Assembly (NCBI GenBank): GCA_003157595.1
Contig: PMKB01000031.1
Span: 246 to 13,040 of the forward strand
Length of the DNA stretch: 12,795 bases
Source: Solirubrobacterales bacterium
GTDB taxonomy: Bacteria; Actinomycetota; Thermoleophilia; Solirubrobacterales; Solirubrobacteraceae
Direction: 5' to 3'
Part shown: in pieces, positions 1 to 6,831 of the stretch
How the letters are laid out: the number at the start of each line of letters is the position of its first letter
Numbering within the stretch: the stretch's first letter is position 1
Notes under the pieces: model-generated
Seen by the model: the letters and a program-made list of their open reading frames with translations, nothing else
Told to the model about the DNA's origin: nothing
Databases searched by the model: none
Translations under genes and position numbers: made by a program

Positions 1-128
1 ACGCTTGTGGTCCCACCGCCGTCACTGCCGCCGGACGCGAGTAGCGTGCGCCTTGCCTCGGTGTACTTCTCGTCGGTCTGGGCCATGCGCGAGCGGATCG
101 CGCGCTTGGACCTTCTGTTCGCAGTCAT
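1..128 (-). CDS. Unidentified protein, N-terminal 42 residues only
   Basis: Partial gene that runs off the left edge; only its first 42 codons are inside the window. The ATG at 128-126 is preceded by AAGGGG with a 5-nt spacer, a good Shine-Dalgarno, which fixes the start. The visible protein opens with a basic stretch (MTANRRSKRAIRSRMAQTDE) followed by KYTEARRTLLA and then a Gly/Ser/Thr-rich run. The block 'R-x-R-M-A-x-T-x-E-x-Y-x-x-A-R-R' is, from memory, a recurrent N-terminal motif in actinobacterial accessory proteins of several architectures, so it does not give a function by itself. It is transcribed in the same direction as the operon ending at 448 but separated from it by 319 bp, so it probably has its own promoter. 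Function is not known from what can be seen. Confidence 0.6.
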   Translation of the reverse strand, partial: MTANRRSKRAIRSRMAQTDEKYTEARRTLLASGGSDGGGTTS

Positions 129-447
129 GTCAACCCCTTTGCGGCCGGACCCCACGCATCACGGCCATCACGGAGATGACGAACCCGAGACCGTGTCCCT
201 TGCTCCTTCATCGCCGGCCCGAGCGTGGGACGGGCACTGGCTCAGAGGATGCGCTTGGGCAGCAGCGCAAGGCCAAGATACGCCAGCGCAGCGCAGATGT
301 CCAACCGGCACCAACGCGGAGAGCGCCACTCAGCGCGGCTTGCGAGCCGCTGCCGACTCTCGCTCCAGACGCGTCGGCAGGAGGCCGCCATCGTCGCTCG
401 AGACGGTCGGCGAGCGTTTTCGTTTTGCCTCCGTCGACGCGGCTGCC
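129..447. other. Intergenic stretch, no convincing gene
   Basis: 319 bp between the end of the minus-strand lipoprotein operon and the start of the partial gene at the left edge. I see no convincing coding region. A short minus-strand frame (391-242, 49 codons, ending in a hydrophobic tail LGLALLPKRIL) lacks a ribosome binding site and is only weakly gene-like. Two copies of ATCACGG at 158-164 and 167-173 form a 9-bp-period direct repeat upstream of the partial gene. A hairpin followed by T-runs at 395-426 is listed separately. Confidence 0.5.
395..426 (+). terminator. Terminator-like hairpin with T-runs, plus-strand polarity
   Basis: CGCTCG (395-400) and CGAGCG (411-416) form a perfect 6-bp stem around a 10-nt loop, followed directly by TTTTCGTTTT (417-426). 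This reads as a weak intrinsic terminator for plus-strand transcription, yet no plus-strand gene lies upstream in the window. It could stop antisense transcripts before they enter the minus-strand operon whose last gene ends at 448. The stem is short and the loop large, so this is tentative. Confidence 0.3.
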
Positions 448-1956
448 TCAGCCGCCGATGCGCTGCCACACGTGCGAGGCGTAGAGCGCGTGCTCGCGGC
501 GATAGTCATCCCAGGACTGAACGATGTAAAAGCGCAGTCCGTCGCGGTTGACGACGACCGAGAAGAACGACTCCTCGAGTTGGCGTTGGCCGGTGCGGTC
601 GGTCCACCAGGACGTGCGCAGCGGAGTGCCGGCGTAGGTGCCGTACTCGGCGAACGGGCTGGTCGGCTCGGTGAAGTTGAGTCGCCAGTGGCCGTCGCGC
701 AGGGTCAGTGTTTCCACAGTGGGCCAAACGCCGCCGAGTCCCTGCGCGCCGGCGGCACGGATGTCGGCTGCCGTGACCTGGAGGCGGTAGACGCCGTCGG
801 GCAGGGTTGAGCGCACGCCGTGGGCCGTGTAAGGCTGGCGCGGTTGGCGGTGGCATCCGCGCGTAATCCGCAGCGACGCCGGTGCGGGCGTGCGGCTGCT
901 CAGCGCAAGGATCGTCCGCATAGCCGAACCGGCGGGTCCACTTTCCAACTTTGCGTACAGGGCGCGCCAGGTGCGCCGCAGGCTCGCCACGGTCGCGGGC
1001 GACGCCGTGCTGAAGCGAACGCCCGCGGCGCATAGTTGGGGGACGAGCCGGGAATCCTGGTCGGCGACGAGCGTCGAGTAGGACGTTGCGTCGGCGGCCG
1101 CCTGCGTCAGCCACGAGCGTTGACGTGCGGAAAGGCTGCGCAGGCGAGCGGGGTTTGCGACGACCGCCTCGGTGCTTGGTCCGAGCACCAGGTTGGTCAT
1201 GACCCACGGTCTGCTCGTTTCGCAGCTCGCCCCCTGAATTGCGCATTCCCCGCCGTAGCGATCGAAGAAGATCGAGTCGAGATCGTCGTCGAGGAACGCC
1301 GGTGGGCCGGGCCGCTGCGCCGCGTTGACGTAGAGACCGGGGTGTTCCGAGACCAGCTGATAGGACAACCGCGACGGGTCGCCGCCGAGCGCGCGGACGG
1401 CCATCCGTGCGACCGAGGAGAGGCGCAGAGCGAACGCGCGGCCGCGAATGTCCCCCGCGCCCCGCAGCGGCGTGCTCGTACCGATCAGCCTGTCGAGCGG
1501 ACCGGCTAGTAGGGCAAGTCCGTCGAGCCCGGCGCGTCTGACCCCGGCGAGCATCTGCTTTGCCAGGTGGCTGCGGATCACCGCCGCCTCGCTGCCGTAG
1601 TTGTCGATCAGCATCGGCGCGTCGAGCGCATCGAACGTGTGAACGCCGACGTCGTCGAAGCTCCCGGTGTGCGCCCAGCCGAGATCGGCTTCGCCGACGG
1701 CGACCGCGCGCAGGACGCCGGCTTCGTCGACCGATCCGTCCGGGCCGCGGGGGTAGTTCTCGACCTCGATGCGCAGCCGTCCGCCCGACAGCCTCGCGAC
1801 GGCGCTGACGAAGAACTCGACTGCAGGGTCGTGTTCAATGCCGGCAGGGTCGGGGCTCTCCATCCGCAGCACCACTGTTCCAGTCGGCGGAGCCCCACCG
1901 CAGGCCGTGAGTGAGAGCACAGCGAGCATCACGGCGACTGCGGTCGCCCGCCTCAT
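448..1956 (-). CDS. DctP-like TRAP-type substrate-binding lipoprotein with extra C-terminal domain
   Basis: 502-residue lipoprotein resembling TRAP-transporter solute receptors (DctP family). Start chosen at the ATG 1956-1954: it gives an ideal lipoprotein signal (MRRATAVAVMLAVLSLTACGG, lipobox LTAC, lipidated Cys19), whereas the open frame further upstream is Arg-rich and overlaps the neighbour. The ATG overlaps the stop of the preceding gene as ATGA, so translation is probably coupled. Residues about 28-350 carry DctP hallmarks: FFVSAVARLSGGRLRIEV near the start, AVAVGEADLGWAHTG around 85-98, and GDIRGRAFALR...VRALGGDPSRLSYQ at 168-200. Typical DctP proteins are about 330 residues; here a further domain of about 120 residues follows (LPDGVYRLQV at 385-394, WRLNF, WQRIGG end), apparently a small beta-rich extracytoplasmic module. 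No DctQ/DctM membrane subunits are in the window, so it may serve sensing rather than uptake. Substrate unknown. Confidence 0.82.
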   Translation of the reverse strand: MRRATAVAVMLAVLSLTACGGAPPTGTVVLRMESPDPAGIEHDPAVEFFVSAVARLSGGRLRIEVENYPRGPDGSVDEAGVLRAVAVGEADLGWAHTGSFDDVGVHTFDALDAPMLIDNYGSEAAVIRSHLAKQMLAGVRRAGLDGLALLAGPLDRLIGTSTPLRGAGDIRGRAFALRLSSVARMAVRALGGDPSRLSYQLVSEHPGLYVNAAQRPGPPAFLDDDLDSIFFDRYGGECAIQGASCETSRPWVMTNLVLGPSTEAVVANPARLRSLSARQRSWLTQAAADATSYSTLVADQDSRLVPQLCAAGVRFSTASPATVASLRRTWRALYAKLESGPAGSAMRTILALSSRTPAPASLRITRGCHRQPRQPYTAHGVRSTLPDGVYRLQVTAADIRAAGAQGLGGVWPTVETLTLRDGHWRLNFTEPTSPFAEYGTYAGTPLRTSWWTDRTGQRQLEESFFSVVVNRDGLRFYIVQSWDDYRREHALYASHVWQRIGG

Positions 1957-2429
1957 TTCAGCCGGATCGTGTAATTTGGGTCGTCGTTGATGGTGGTGGC
2001 CGTCCCGCGTGCTCCCACGTAGGCACCGGTGCCCCCGACGACCGCGATCGTGCCGGCATCGCCGCCGATTGAGTTGTCGTAGTCGCCGACCGCGTCGATC
2101 TGGCCGCCCGGCAGCACGTAGGTTTCCGCACACCAGAACGTCTGACCGGGTTGCTGGCGGGCGACGACGCAGTAGATCACCTGTAGCCCCGACCCTTGCA
2201 GCAGGTTCCAGTTGATGAAGCTGCTGCCGGGATTGAACAGGGTCGCTCCGGGGGTATAGACCCCGGTAAATTGCCCGCCGACGCCGACGCCGACGTTGGT
2301 GGTTGGCATAGATAGGTTCAGGGTGCGCGGTGTGACCACGTTAGCCCCGACCTTGCTGGTCCCGCTTGCGGAGCCGCATCCGGCTGCGGCCAGCGCGAGG
2401 GCGACGGCCAGCATGACGCGCACGCTCAT
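1953..2429 (-). CDS. Small lipoprotein, dirigent/allene-oxide-cyclase-like barrel (second copy)
   Basis: 158-residue lipoprotein. The signal peptide MSVRVMLAVALALAAAGC ends in a lipobox with Cys18, followed by a short Gly/Ser linker. The mature domain contains a Tyr-Cys pair (YCVVA), WCAETYVLPGGQIDAVG, and AGTIAVVGGTGAYVGARGT. This last pattern (LPGGQ ... VxGGTGxYxGARG) is the one shared by dirigent-like and allene oxide cyclase-like beta-barrel proteins, so a small ligand-binding barrel on the outer face of the membrane is likely; no enzyme activity can be assigned. The two Cys of the mature domain may form a disulfide. It is a paralog of the upstream lipoprotein (2488-2958), with the same YCVxA...C...VLPxGQ...GTIAV...AY order. 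The stop TGA overlaps the next gene's ATG by 4 bp. A 58-bp gap separates it from the upstream copy. Confidence 0.75.
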   Translation of the reverse strand: MSVRVMLAVALALAAAGCGSASGTSKVGANVVTPRTLNLSMPTTNVGVGVGGQFTGVYTPGATLFNPGSSFINWNLLQGSGLQVIYCVVARQQPGQTFWCAETYVLPGGQIDAVGDYDNSIGGDAGTIAVVGGTGAYVGARGTATTINDDPNYTIRLK

Positions 2430-2487
2430 TCTGCGCAGTCCCGCAGTGTCGCGAGATGGTGGCGGATGAGCTGCCGATCGGCCATGA

Positions 2488-2958
2488 TCAGCCCAGGTTT
2501 ATGGTGATCGACTGGCTGTGGGCGATCAGTCCGTCGGTGGTGAGGCTGCCAACGGCCCGGTCATACGCCTTCGTCCCGCTGAGCACTGCGATCGTGCCGG
2601 ACAGCTTCGGCGCGTTGACGAAAACGCCCTGAGCGCTCAGCTGGCCCCGTGGCAGAACGACGGTGACTATGCACAAGTCGGTATGCGCGCGTCCGGCGAG
2701 TACGCAGTAGGCGTTCTCGTGCCCCCCACCGGCGATGTTGCTCGAAGTGACGAATGCGTCGCCGGGCTGCAACGCTCCCGTGCCCGGCGCGATGGGAGTA
2801 AAGCTCGTCTGGGTTGCGCGTAACTTGAGCGCGCCACTCGTGCTCCCGTTGGAAGCGTTGCCGCACCCTGCCAGCACCACCGCCGCAGCGAGCACTGATA
2901 GGCCGGTCCGGGTCGCCACGGTCGAGCGGACAGTACAGAATCCCCCTCGCCGAAACAC
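2488..2958 (-). CDS. Small lipoprotein, dirigent/allene-oxide-cyclase-like barrel (first copy)
   Basis: Lipoprotein of 156 residues if translation begins at the GTG at 2958, 4 bp after the kinase stop codon. A GTG at 2919 would give a shorter, more typical signal ([20 protein letters not shown]); neither start has a clear ribosome binding site, so the start is open. The lipobox is LAGC. The mature part starts with a low-complexity Ser/Thr/Gly linker, then [33 protein letters not shown] and [20 protein letters not shown]. This matches its downstream neighbour block for block and fits the dirigent/allene-oxide-cyclase-like barrel pattern, although the GGTGxYxGARG loop is degenerate ([11 protein letters not shown]). 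Two conserved Cys in the barrel are shared with the paralog. Placement directly behind a sensor kinase suggests a surface-exposed ligand-binding or accessory sensing role, which is inference. Confidence 0.7.
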   Translation of the reverse strand: MFRRGGFCTVRSTVATRTGLSVLAAAVVLAGCGNASNGSTSGALKLRATQTSFTPIAPGTGALQPGDAFVTSSNIAGGGHENAYCVLAGRAHTDLCIVTVVLPRGQLSAQGVFVNAPKLSGTIAVLSGTKAYDRAVGSLTTDGLIAHSQSITINLG

Positions 2959-2962
2959 GGTC

Positions 2963-4588
2963 CTACCACGACCCTTCTAGCGGAAGCTCCGCACGGATGA
3001 TCGTCCCCTTGCCAGCCGGGCTGGTGACGGTGAAACGGCCGCCGAGCGCGTCGATCCGGTCAGCAAGGCCGCGCAGCCCGGACCCGGCTCCTGGGTCGGC
3101 GCCGCCGACGCCGTCGTCGACGACTGCAACCGCCACCAGCTCGTCGCGGCGCAGTACCTCGCAGCGCACGCGTGAGGCGTGTGCGTACTTGGCTACGTTG
3201 GTGACCGCTTCGGAGCAGACGAAGTAGGCGGCGGCCTCGATGGGCGCCGGCATCCGCTCGGCGGGTGCGATGAGCTCGATCGGGATCGCGGCGCGGTCGA
3301 CGAGTGCCGACAGGGCCGCGGCGAGGCCGTTCTCGGTAAGGGCGCGGGGGTGGATGCCGCGGGCCAGCGCGCCGAGCTCGTCATGGGCGGCTTCCAGCTC
3401 GCGCGTCAACACGTCGAGCAGATCGAGGTCGCGAAGGTCCGGCGTAGCTTGCGACCGAGCGCGCGCGACGGCCGCGCCGACTTCGACGAGGCGGCGCTCT
3501 GCACCATCGTGGAGGAGTCGGGCGAGGCGCCGGCGCTGCTCGTCACGGGCCTGCACGATCCTTCCGCGCGAGGCGCGCAACTCTCCGAGCTGGGTTGCCA
3601 CCTCCGCCTCGAGGCTCCAGTTGGCGAACAGCAGTGCGGTTGCCTCTCGCACTGCTTCCGACAGGGATGGGTCCTCGAGTGCGGCCGGGTCGTGCACGAG
3701 GGCTGCCATCGGCTCGCCATCGCGCTTGATGACGATCGCCGCCCGTTGGTCGGTGGCGCCGGGCAGCGTGACCGTGAAGCCGTCGGCGTCGACGTAGCGC
3801 CCCGCGTCCGCCACCCAGTAGCCGACCTGAAGCGAGCGGTCCCCGAGCGCGCGCGCCAGAGCGCCACGCACCGTTTCGGACCGCCGTGCCCGGCCGAGTT
3901 CGACAACGACCAGGTCGGCGAGCATCGCTCGTGTACGCGACTCCGAGCGCGACGCCGCTGCGAGCAGGAGGGCGGAGGCGGCCAACCCCGCCTCGTATCC
4001 GTAAAGCGCTATTTGAGAGACAGCAAACGTGACGTGGGAGAGCTCGGTGACGGCGGCCAGCGCCAGCGCGGCGGCGAGTATCAGTTGCGAGGTCGTGACC
4101 AGGTGTTGGTGCGGCGCCACGTGAACGCCGCGACGGACGATGGTCCAGCCGGCGAGCCCACCCACCAGCGCTGCGGTGACCAGGGTGAGAGTGCCGTTGA
4201 GCGTGCCGGTAACCAGCGCCGCGGTATATCCAGCGATCACGGCCAGAACCATGATCGGCCGGTAACGCGCTCGGCTGCTGATGATGGCCGCGTGTACGAG
4301 AGGTCCGCGGTGCAGATAGATCAGCGCCGCGCCGATTGATGAGACCACCGTCGATCCGGTGTCCGCGAAATTGCCGGCGAACCAGACGAGCCCGGCGAAA
4401 GCCAGGAGCGGCCAGCGAAGCTCCGCGGGCCGCTCGTGCATGCCCCACAGGCCACAGGCGAATATCGTCAGTCCGGTGGTGAGGTCGGCGATGCTGGTGC
4501 CGGGGCCGGCGTCGGCAACGAGCTCGGCGGTGATCGCGAGGGCAACCCCGGCCGCTGCGATCGTCGCGATGATCCAGCCGCGGCGCAT
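2963..4588 (-). CDS. Membrane sensor histidine kinase, NarL/HisKA_3 type, intact catalytic domain
   Basis: 541-residue sensor kinase. Residues 1-213 are strongly hydrophobic, with about six to eight membrane segments and no large extracytoplasmic loop. Residues about 215-335 form a GAF-like soluble region ([17 protein letters not shown]...VDADG...[11 protein letters not shown]). A short coiled segment follows, then the HisKA_3 dimerization box [16 protein letters not shown] with phosphoacceptor His360. The HATPase domain is complete: N-box [12 protein letters not shown] with Asn464, G1 box VVDDGVGG (491-496), and G2 box [11 protein letters not shown] (502-512). It is therefore expected to autophosphorylate. 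The ATG at 4588 follows GAGG with an 8-nt spacer and lies 5 bp after the receiver-only regulator, its presumed partner; the first small lipoprotein gene starts 4 bp after its stop. It is clearly homologous to the divergent kinase at 5038-6831. The signal sensed is unknown. Confidence 0.9.
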   Translation of the reverse strand: MRRGWIIATIAAAGVALAITAELVADAGPGTSIADLTTGLTIFACGLWGMHERPAELRWPLLAFAGLVWFAGNFADTGSTVVSSIGAALIYLHRGPLVHAAIISSRARYRPIMVLAVIAGYTAALVTGTLNGTLTLVTAALVGGLAGWTIVRRGVHVAPHQHLVTTSQLILAAALALAAVTELSHVTFAVSQIALYGYEAGLAASALLLAAASRSESRTRAMLADLVVVELGRARRSETVRGALARALGDRSLQVGYWVADAGRYVDADGFTVTLPGATDQRAAIVIKRDGEPMAALVHDPAALEDPSLSEAVREATALLFANWSLEAEVATQLGELRASRGRIVQARDEQRRRLARLLHDGAERRLVEVGAAVARARSQATPDLRDLDLLDVLTRELEAAHDELGALARGIHPRALTENGLAAALSALVDRAAIPIELIAPAERMPAPIEAAAYFVCSEAVTNVAKYAHASRVRCEVLRRDELVAVAVVDDGVGGADPGAGSGLRGLADRIDALGGRFTVTSPAGKGTIIRAELPLEGSW

Positions 4589-4593
4589 CGTGG

Positions 4594-4947
4594 CTACCTC
4601 ACCAGTGCTCCCAGGGCGAGTCCGGAGAGCTTGCTCTTGGCGATGAACCCCCGCGCCGGGCTGCCGGCCAGGCGCCGTCGGTAGGCGGACTCGTCGCGGC
4701 TTGAGATCAACACGACGGCTGGCGGATCGTCGTCTGCCGCCAGACGCTCGCTGACAGCGAAGCCGTCGAGATCGGGAAGCTGAATGTCGAGCAGAACTAC
4801 GTCCGGGTGAAGACGCGCGGCGGCAGCGAGCGCCGAAGCGGCGTCGTGCGCCTCGCCGACGATCTCGTAACCGGCGGCCTCGAGCATGCGGCGCGCGAGC
4901 TCGCGGAAGCCAGCGTGATCATCGACGATCAGAACGGTCGTCGACAT
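4594..4947 (-). CDS. Receiver-only response regulator
   Basis: 117-residue single-domain response regulator. All key receiver residues are present: acidic pair Asp9-Asp10 (LIVDDH), phosphoacceptor Asp54 (VVLLDIQLPD), Ser82 (LISSRD) and Lys104 (FIAKSKL). There is no output domain: the frame stops immediately after the last receiver helix, and the kinase gene starts 5 bp later, so there is no room for a lost helix-turn-helix. AGGA with a 7-nt spacer precedes the ATG at 4947. Short receiver proteins encoded just before a HisKA_3 kinase are, from general knowledge, common in actinobacteria. Without a DNA-binding domain it must act by protein contact, as a phosphate sink, or through another regulator, possibly the one at 6822-7466. 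It is the first gene of the minus-strand operon. Confidence 0.88.
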   Translation of the reverse strand: MSTTVLIVDDHAGFRELARRMLEAAGYEIVGEAHDAASALAAAARLHPDVVLLDIQLPDLDGFAVSERLAADDDPPAVVLISSRDESAYRRRLAGSPARGFIAKSKLSGLALGALVR

Positions 4948-5037
4948 CGGTCAATCCTGACGCCTTCGAGTCCGGGCCGCTACAGGGACTCCACTGAATT
5001 CGCTCATCGCTCGGTCCTTGATGGGATCATCCGTGCC
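4948..5037. promoter_or_regulatory. Divergent promoter region between two two-component modules
   Basis: 90 bp separate the start codons of the receiver-only regulator (minus) and the second kinase (plus), so both promoters must lie here or inside the genes. I cannot assign convincing -35/-10 boxes. An imperfect dyad CAGGGACTCCACTGA (4983-4997) matches 10 of 15 positions of the palindrome at 7478-7492 next to the giant gene, which makes it a candidate binding site for the LuxR-type regulator encoded nearby. The minus-strand ribosome binding site AGGA lies within this region. Confidence 0.55.
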
Positions 5038-6831
5038 ATGCGGGCGGGGAACGCGTCGGTCGGACGTTACGCGACGATCGTCGTGGCAGCACTCGCGGTC
5101 GCCTACGGCCTCATCGCGGTGGGGGTGGCGGCCCGCCACGGTGTGTTCACAACCTACGCGGGCCGCTCGACCGCCGCGGCCGCCGGCGAGCTGGCGGCGG
5201 GTTGGATGCTCGTCGCCGCGGGCCTGGCGGCGTGGTGGCGGCGACCGCGAGTTCCAGCGGGCCCGCTGGCTGTTCTCGCCGGGTTCGCGTGGTTCATACC
5301 GGACTGGATCGGCTGGCAGACAGGACCAGCTGCGGTGCGCGCGCTCGCGCTCGCGGCCCAAGGACTGACGCTTGCGGCGGTCGTCCAGCTTGCGCTCGGG
5401 GCGCCCACCGGCCGGCCATCGTCCGCGCTGGCGCGGCGTCTGATCGTCACGACGTGGTCGGCCACCGTCGCGATTGCGATTGGTCGCGTGCTGTTCTACA
5501 ACCCGTTCACCGACCCCGCATGCGTGACATGGTGCACAGCCAATCCACTGCTACTTCACGACAGCCAGACGGTTGCACGCGCGTTGGACTGGGCGGATGT
5601 GGGGCTCTGCGCGTTCGTTGCCGTCGGAGTGGCCAGCATCGGTGGCCGCAGCCTGGCGCACGCCACGACCGCGGCGCGGCGCATGCTGTTGCCGGTTGTG
5701 CTGCCGGCGGCGCTCTTCATCGCGGCATGGACCGTTCGAGTCATCCTGGTCGCCACCACGCCCAATGAGAATCCGGCTCGGGCGATCGCGATGGCGAGCT
5801 TTGCGGGCCGCGCGGTCGGCCTCGGATTGATGGCGCTCGGCCTGGCGTGGAGCACAGGCCGTGCGGCGCGTGGTGCGACCATGACGCGCCGACTCGTGCG
5901 GCAAGCGGCGGCCGGCACGGAGGAGCACTCGCTCGAGGTGGCGCTCGCGCGGGCGACCGGCGACGTGTCGCTCCGGCTGGCCTTTCCGCTGCGCGACGGG
6001 GGCCGGTGGATAGACACCCAGGGTTCCGAGATCGAGCCGCCACAACGCCGGGCCGACCGCTCGGTTACCACCATCCTTCGCGACGGCCAGACGGTCGCCG
6101 CGCTGCTGCACGATCCCGCGATTCTCGACGGCGAGGCGCTGCGACGCGGGATCGGCACGGCCGCTGAGCTGGCGATCGCCAACGAGCGCCTACGCGCGGA
6201 GGCGCTCGTCCAGCTTCGCGAGGTCAAGGCCTCGCGTCTGCGGCTTGTCGAAACCGGAGACGCCGAGCGCCGGACGCTCGAACGCGATCTTCACGACGGC
6301 GCGCAGCAGCGGCTCGTGAGCCTCGCGATCGCGCTGCGAATGGCGCAGAGCGCGTTTGACGAGCAGGGTGCCGGCGCCGCGGGCGCGTCGCTGCGCGAGG
6401 CCGGCGACAGGTTGGATCGCGCCATCACCGAGCTTCGCGAGCTGGCCCATGGCCTTCATCCCGTGGAGCTCAGCGATGAGGGGCTTGCGGCCGCGGTGGA
6501 GGCGCTGGCCGAAGGCGCGCCGATGCAACTTGGCGCTCTTCCCGCGCAGCGCCTGCCACCGTCCGTGGAGGTCGCGGCGTATGTGCTCGTCGAGGAGGCG
6601 ACTCGCCGGGCGGCCGCACGCGAGCGCGGCCCGGCACCGGGCGTTCAGGCGCAGCTGGCGGACGGCAAGCTCGTCGTCGAGGTCGAGGATCGCGGTGAGG
6701 ACTCGCCGCAGCGGGCGCTCGCGGATCTGGTCTCTGTGGTCGACCGCGTGAGAGCGCTCGACGGCCTGCTCACAGTCGAGTCCACGTCCGACGGAGGCGT
6801 GCTGATCAGAGCGGAGCTTCCATGCGCGTAG
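5038..6831 (+). CDS. Membrane histidine kinase homolog with degenerate ATP-binding domain
   Basis: 597 residues from the ATG at 5038, the only plausible in-frame start close to the first membrane segment; the frame upstream overlaps the divergent gene and is not protein-like. About eight hydrophobic segments span residues 10-275. A GAF-like region follows (VALARATGDVSLRLAF...AALLHDPAIL, about 300-385), then the HisKA_3 box ERRTLERDLHDGAQQRLVSL with phosphoacceptor His419. The C-terminal domain aligns with the neighbouring intact kinase at both ends (EVAAYVLVEEAT... and VLIRAELP), but the ATP-site motifs are gone. The N-box Asn is replaced (EEATRRAAARERG, Arg524), the G1 box DDGVGG reads EDRGED (550-555), and the Gly-rich G2 box reads ALADLVSVVDRV. 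It is therefore probably unable to bind ATP while still being a phosphorylatable dimerization partner. Its stop overlaps the regulator gene by 10 bp. Confidence 0.88.
   Translation: MRAGNASVGRYATIVVAALAVAYGLIAVGVAARHGVFTTYAGRSTAAAAGELAAGWMLVAAGLAAWWRRPRVPAGPLAVLAGFAWFIPDWIGWQTGPAAVRALALAAQGLTLAAVVQLALGAPTGRPSSALARRLIVTTWSATVAIAIGRVLFYNPFTDPACVTWCTANPLLLHDSQTVARALDWADVGLCAFVAVGVASIGGRSLAHATTAARRMLLPVVLPAALFIAAWTVRVILVATTPNENPARAIAMASFAGRAVGLGLMALGLAWSTGRAARGATMTRRLVRQAAAGTEEHSLEVALARATGDVSLRLAFPLRDGGRWIDTQGSEIEPPQRRADRSVTTILRDGQTVAALLHDPAILDGEALRRGIGTAAELAIANERLRAEALVQLREVKASRLRLVETGDAERRTLERDLHDGAQQRLVSLAIALRMAQSAFDEQGAGAAGASLREAGDRLDRAITELRELAHGLHPVELSDEGLAAAVEALAEGAPMQLGALPAQRLPPSVEVAAYVLVEEATRRAAARERGPAPGVQAQLADGKLVVEVEDRGEDSPQRALADLVSVVDRVRALDGLLTVESTSDGGVLIRAELPCA

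Noticed and set aside
242..391. 49-codon minus-strand frame with hydrophobic end
   Set aside because: No ribosome binding site and the first half is Arg-rich noise; kept only as a remark in the intergenic entry.
7..810. Long plus-strand open frame overlapping the DctP-like gene
   Set aside because: It runs antisense through the 3' part of a clear lipoprotein gene, has no recognisable domain, and is explained by GC-rich codon bias.
3179..4339. 386-codon plus-strand open frame opposite the intact kinase
   Set aside because: The opposite strand encodes a kinase with all family motifs; this frame has low-complexity Arg/Gly/Asp composition and no ribosome binding site.
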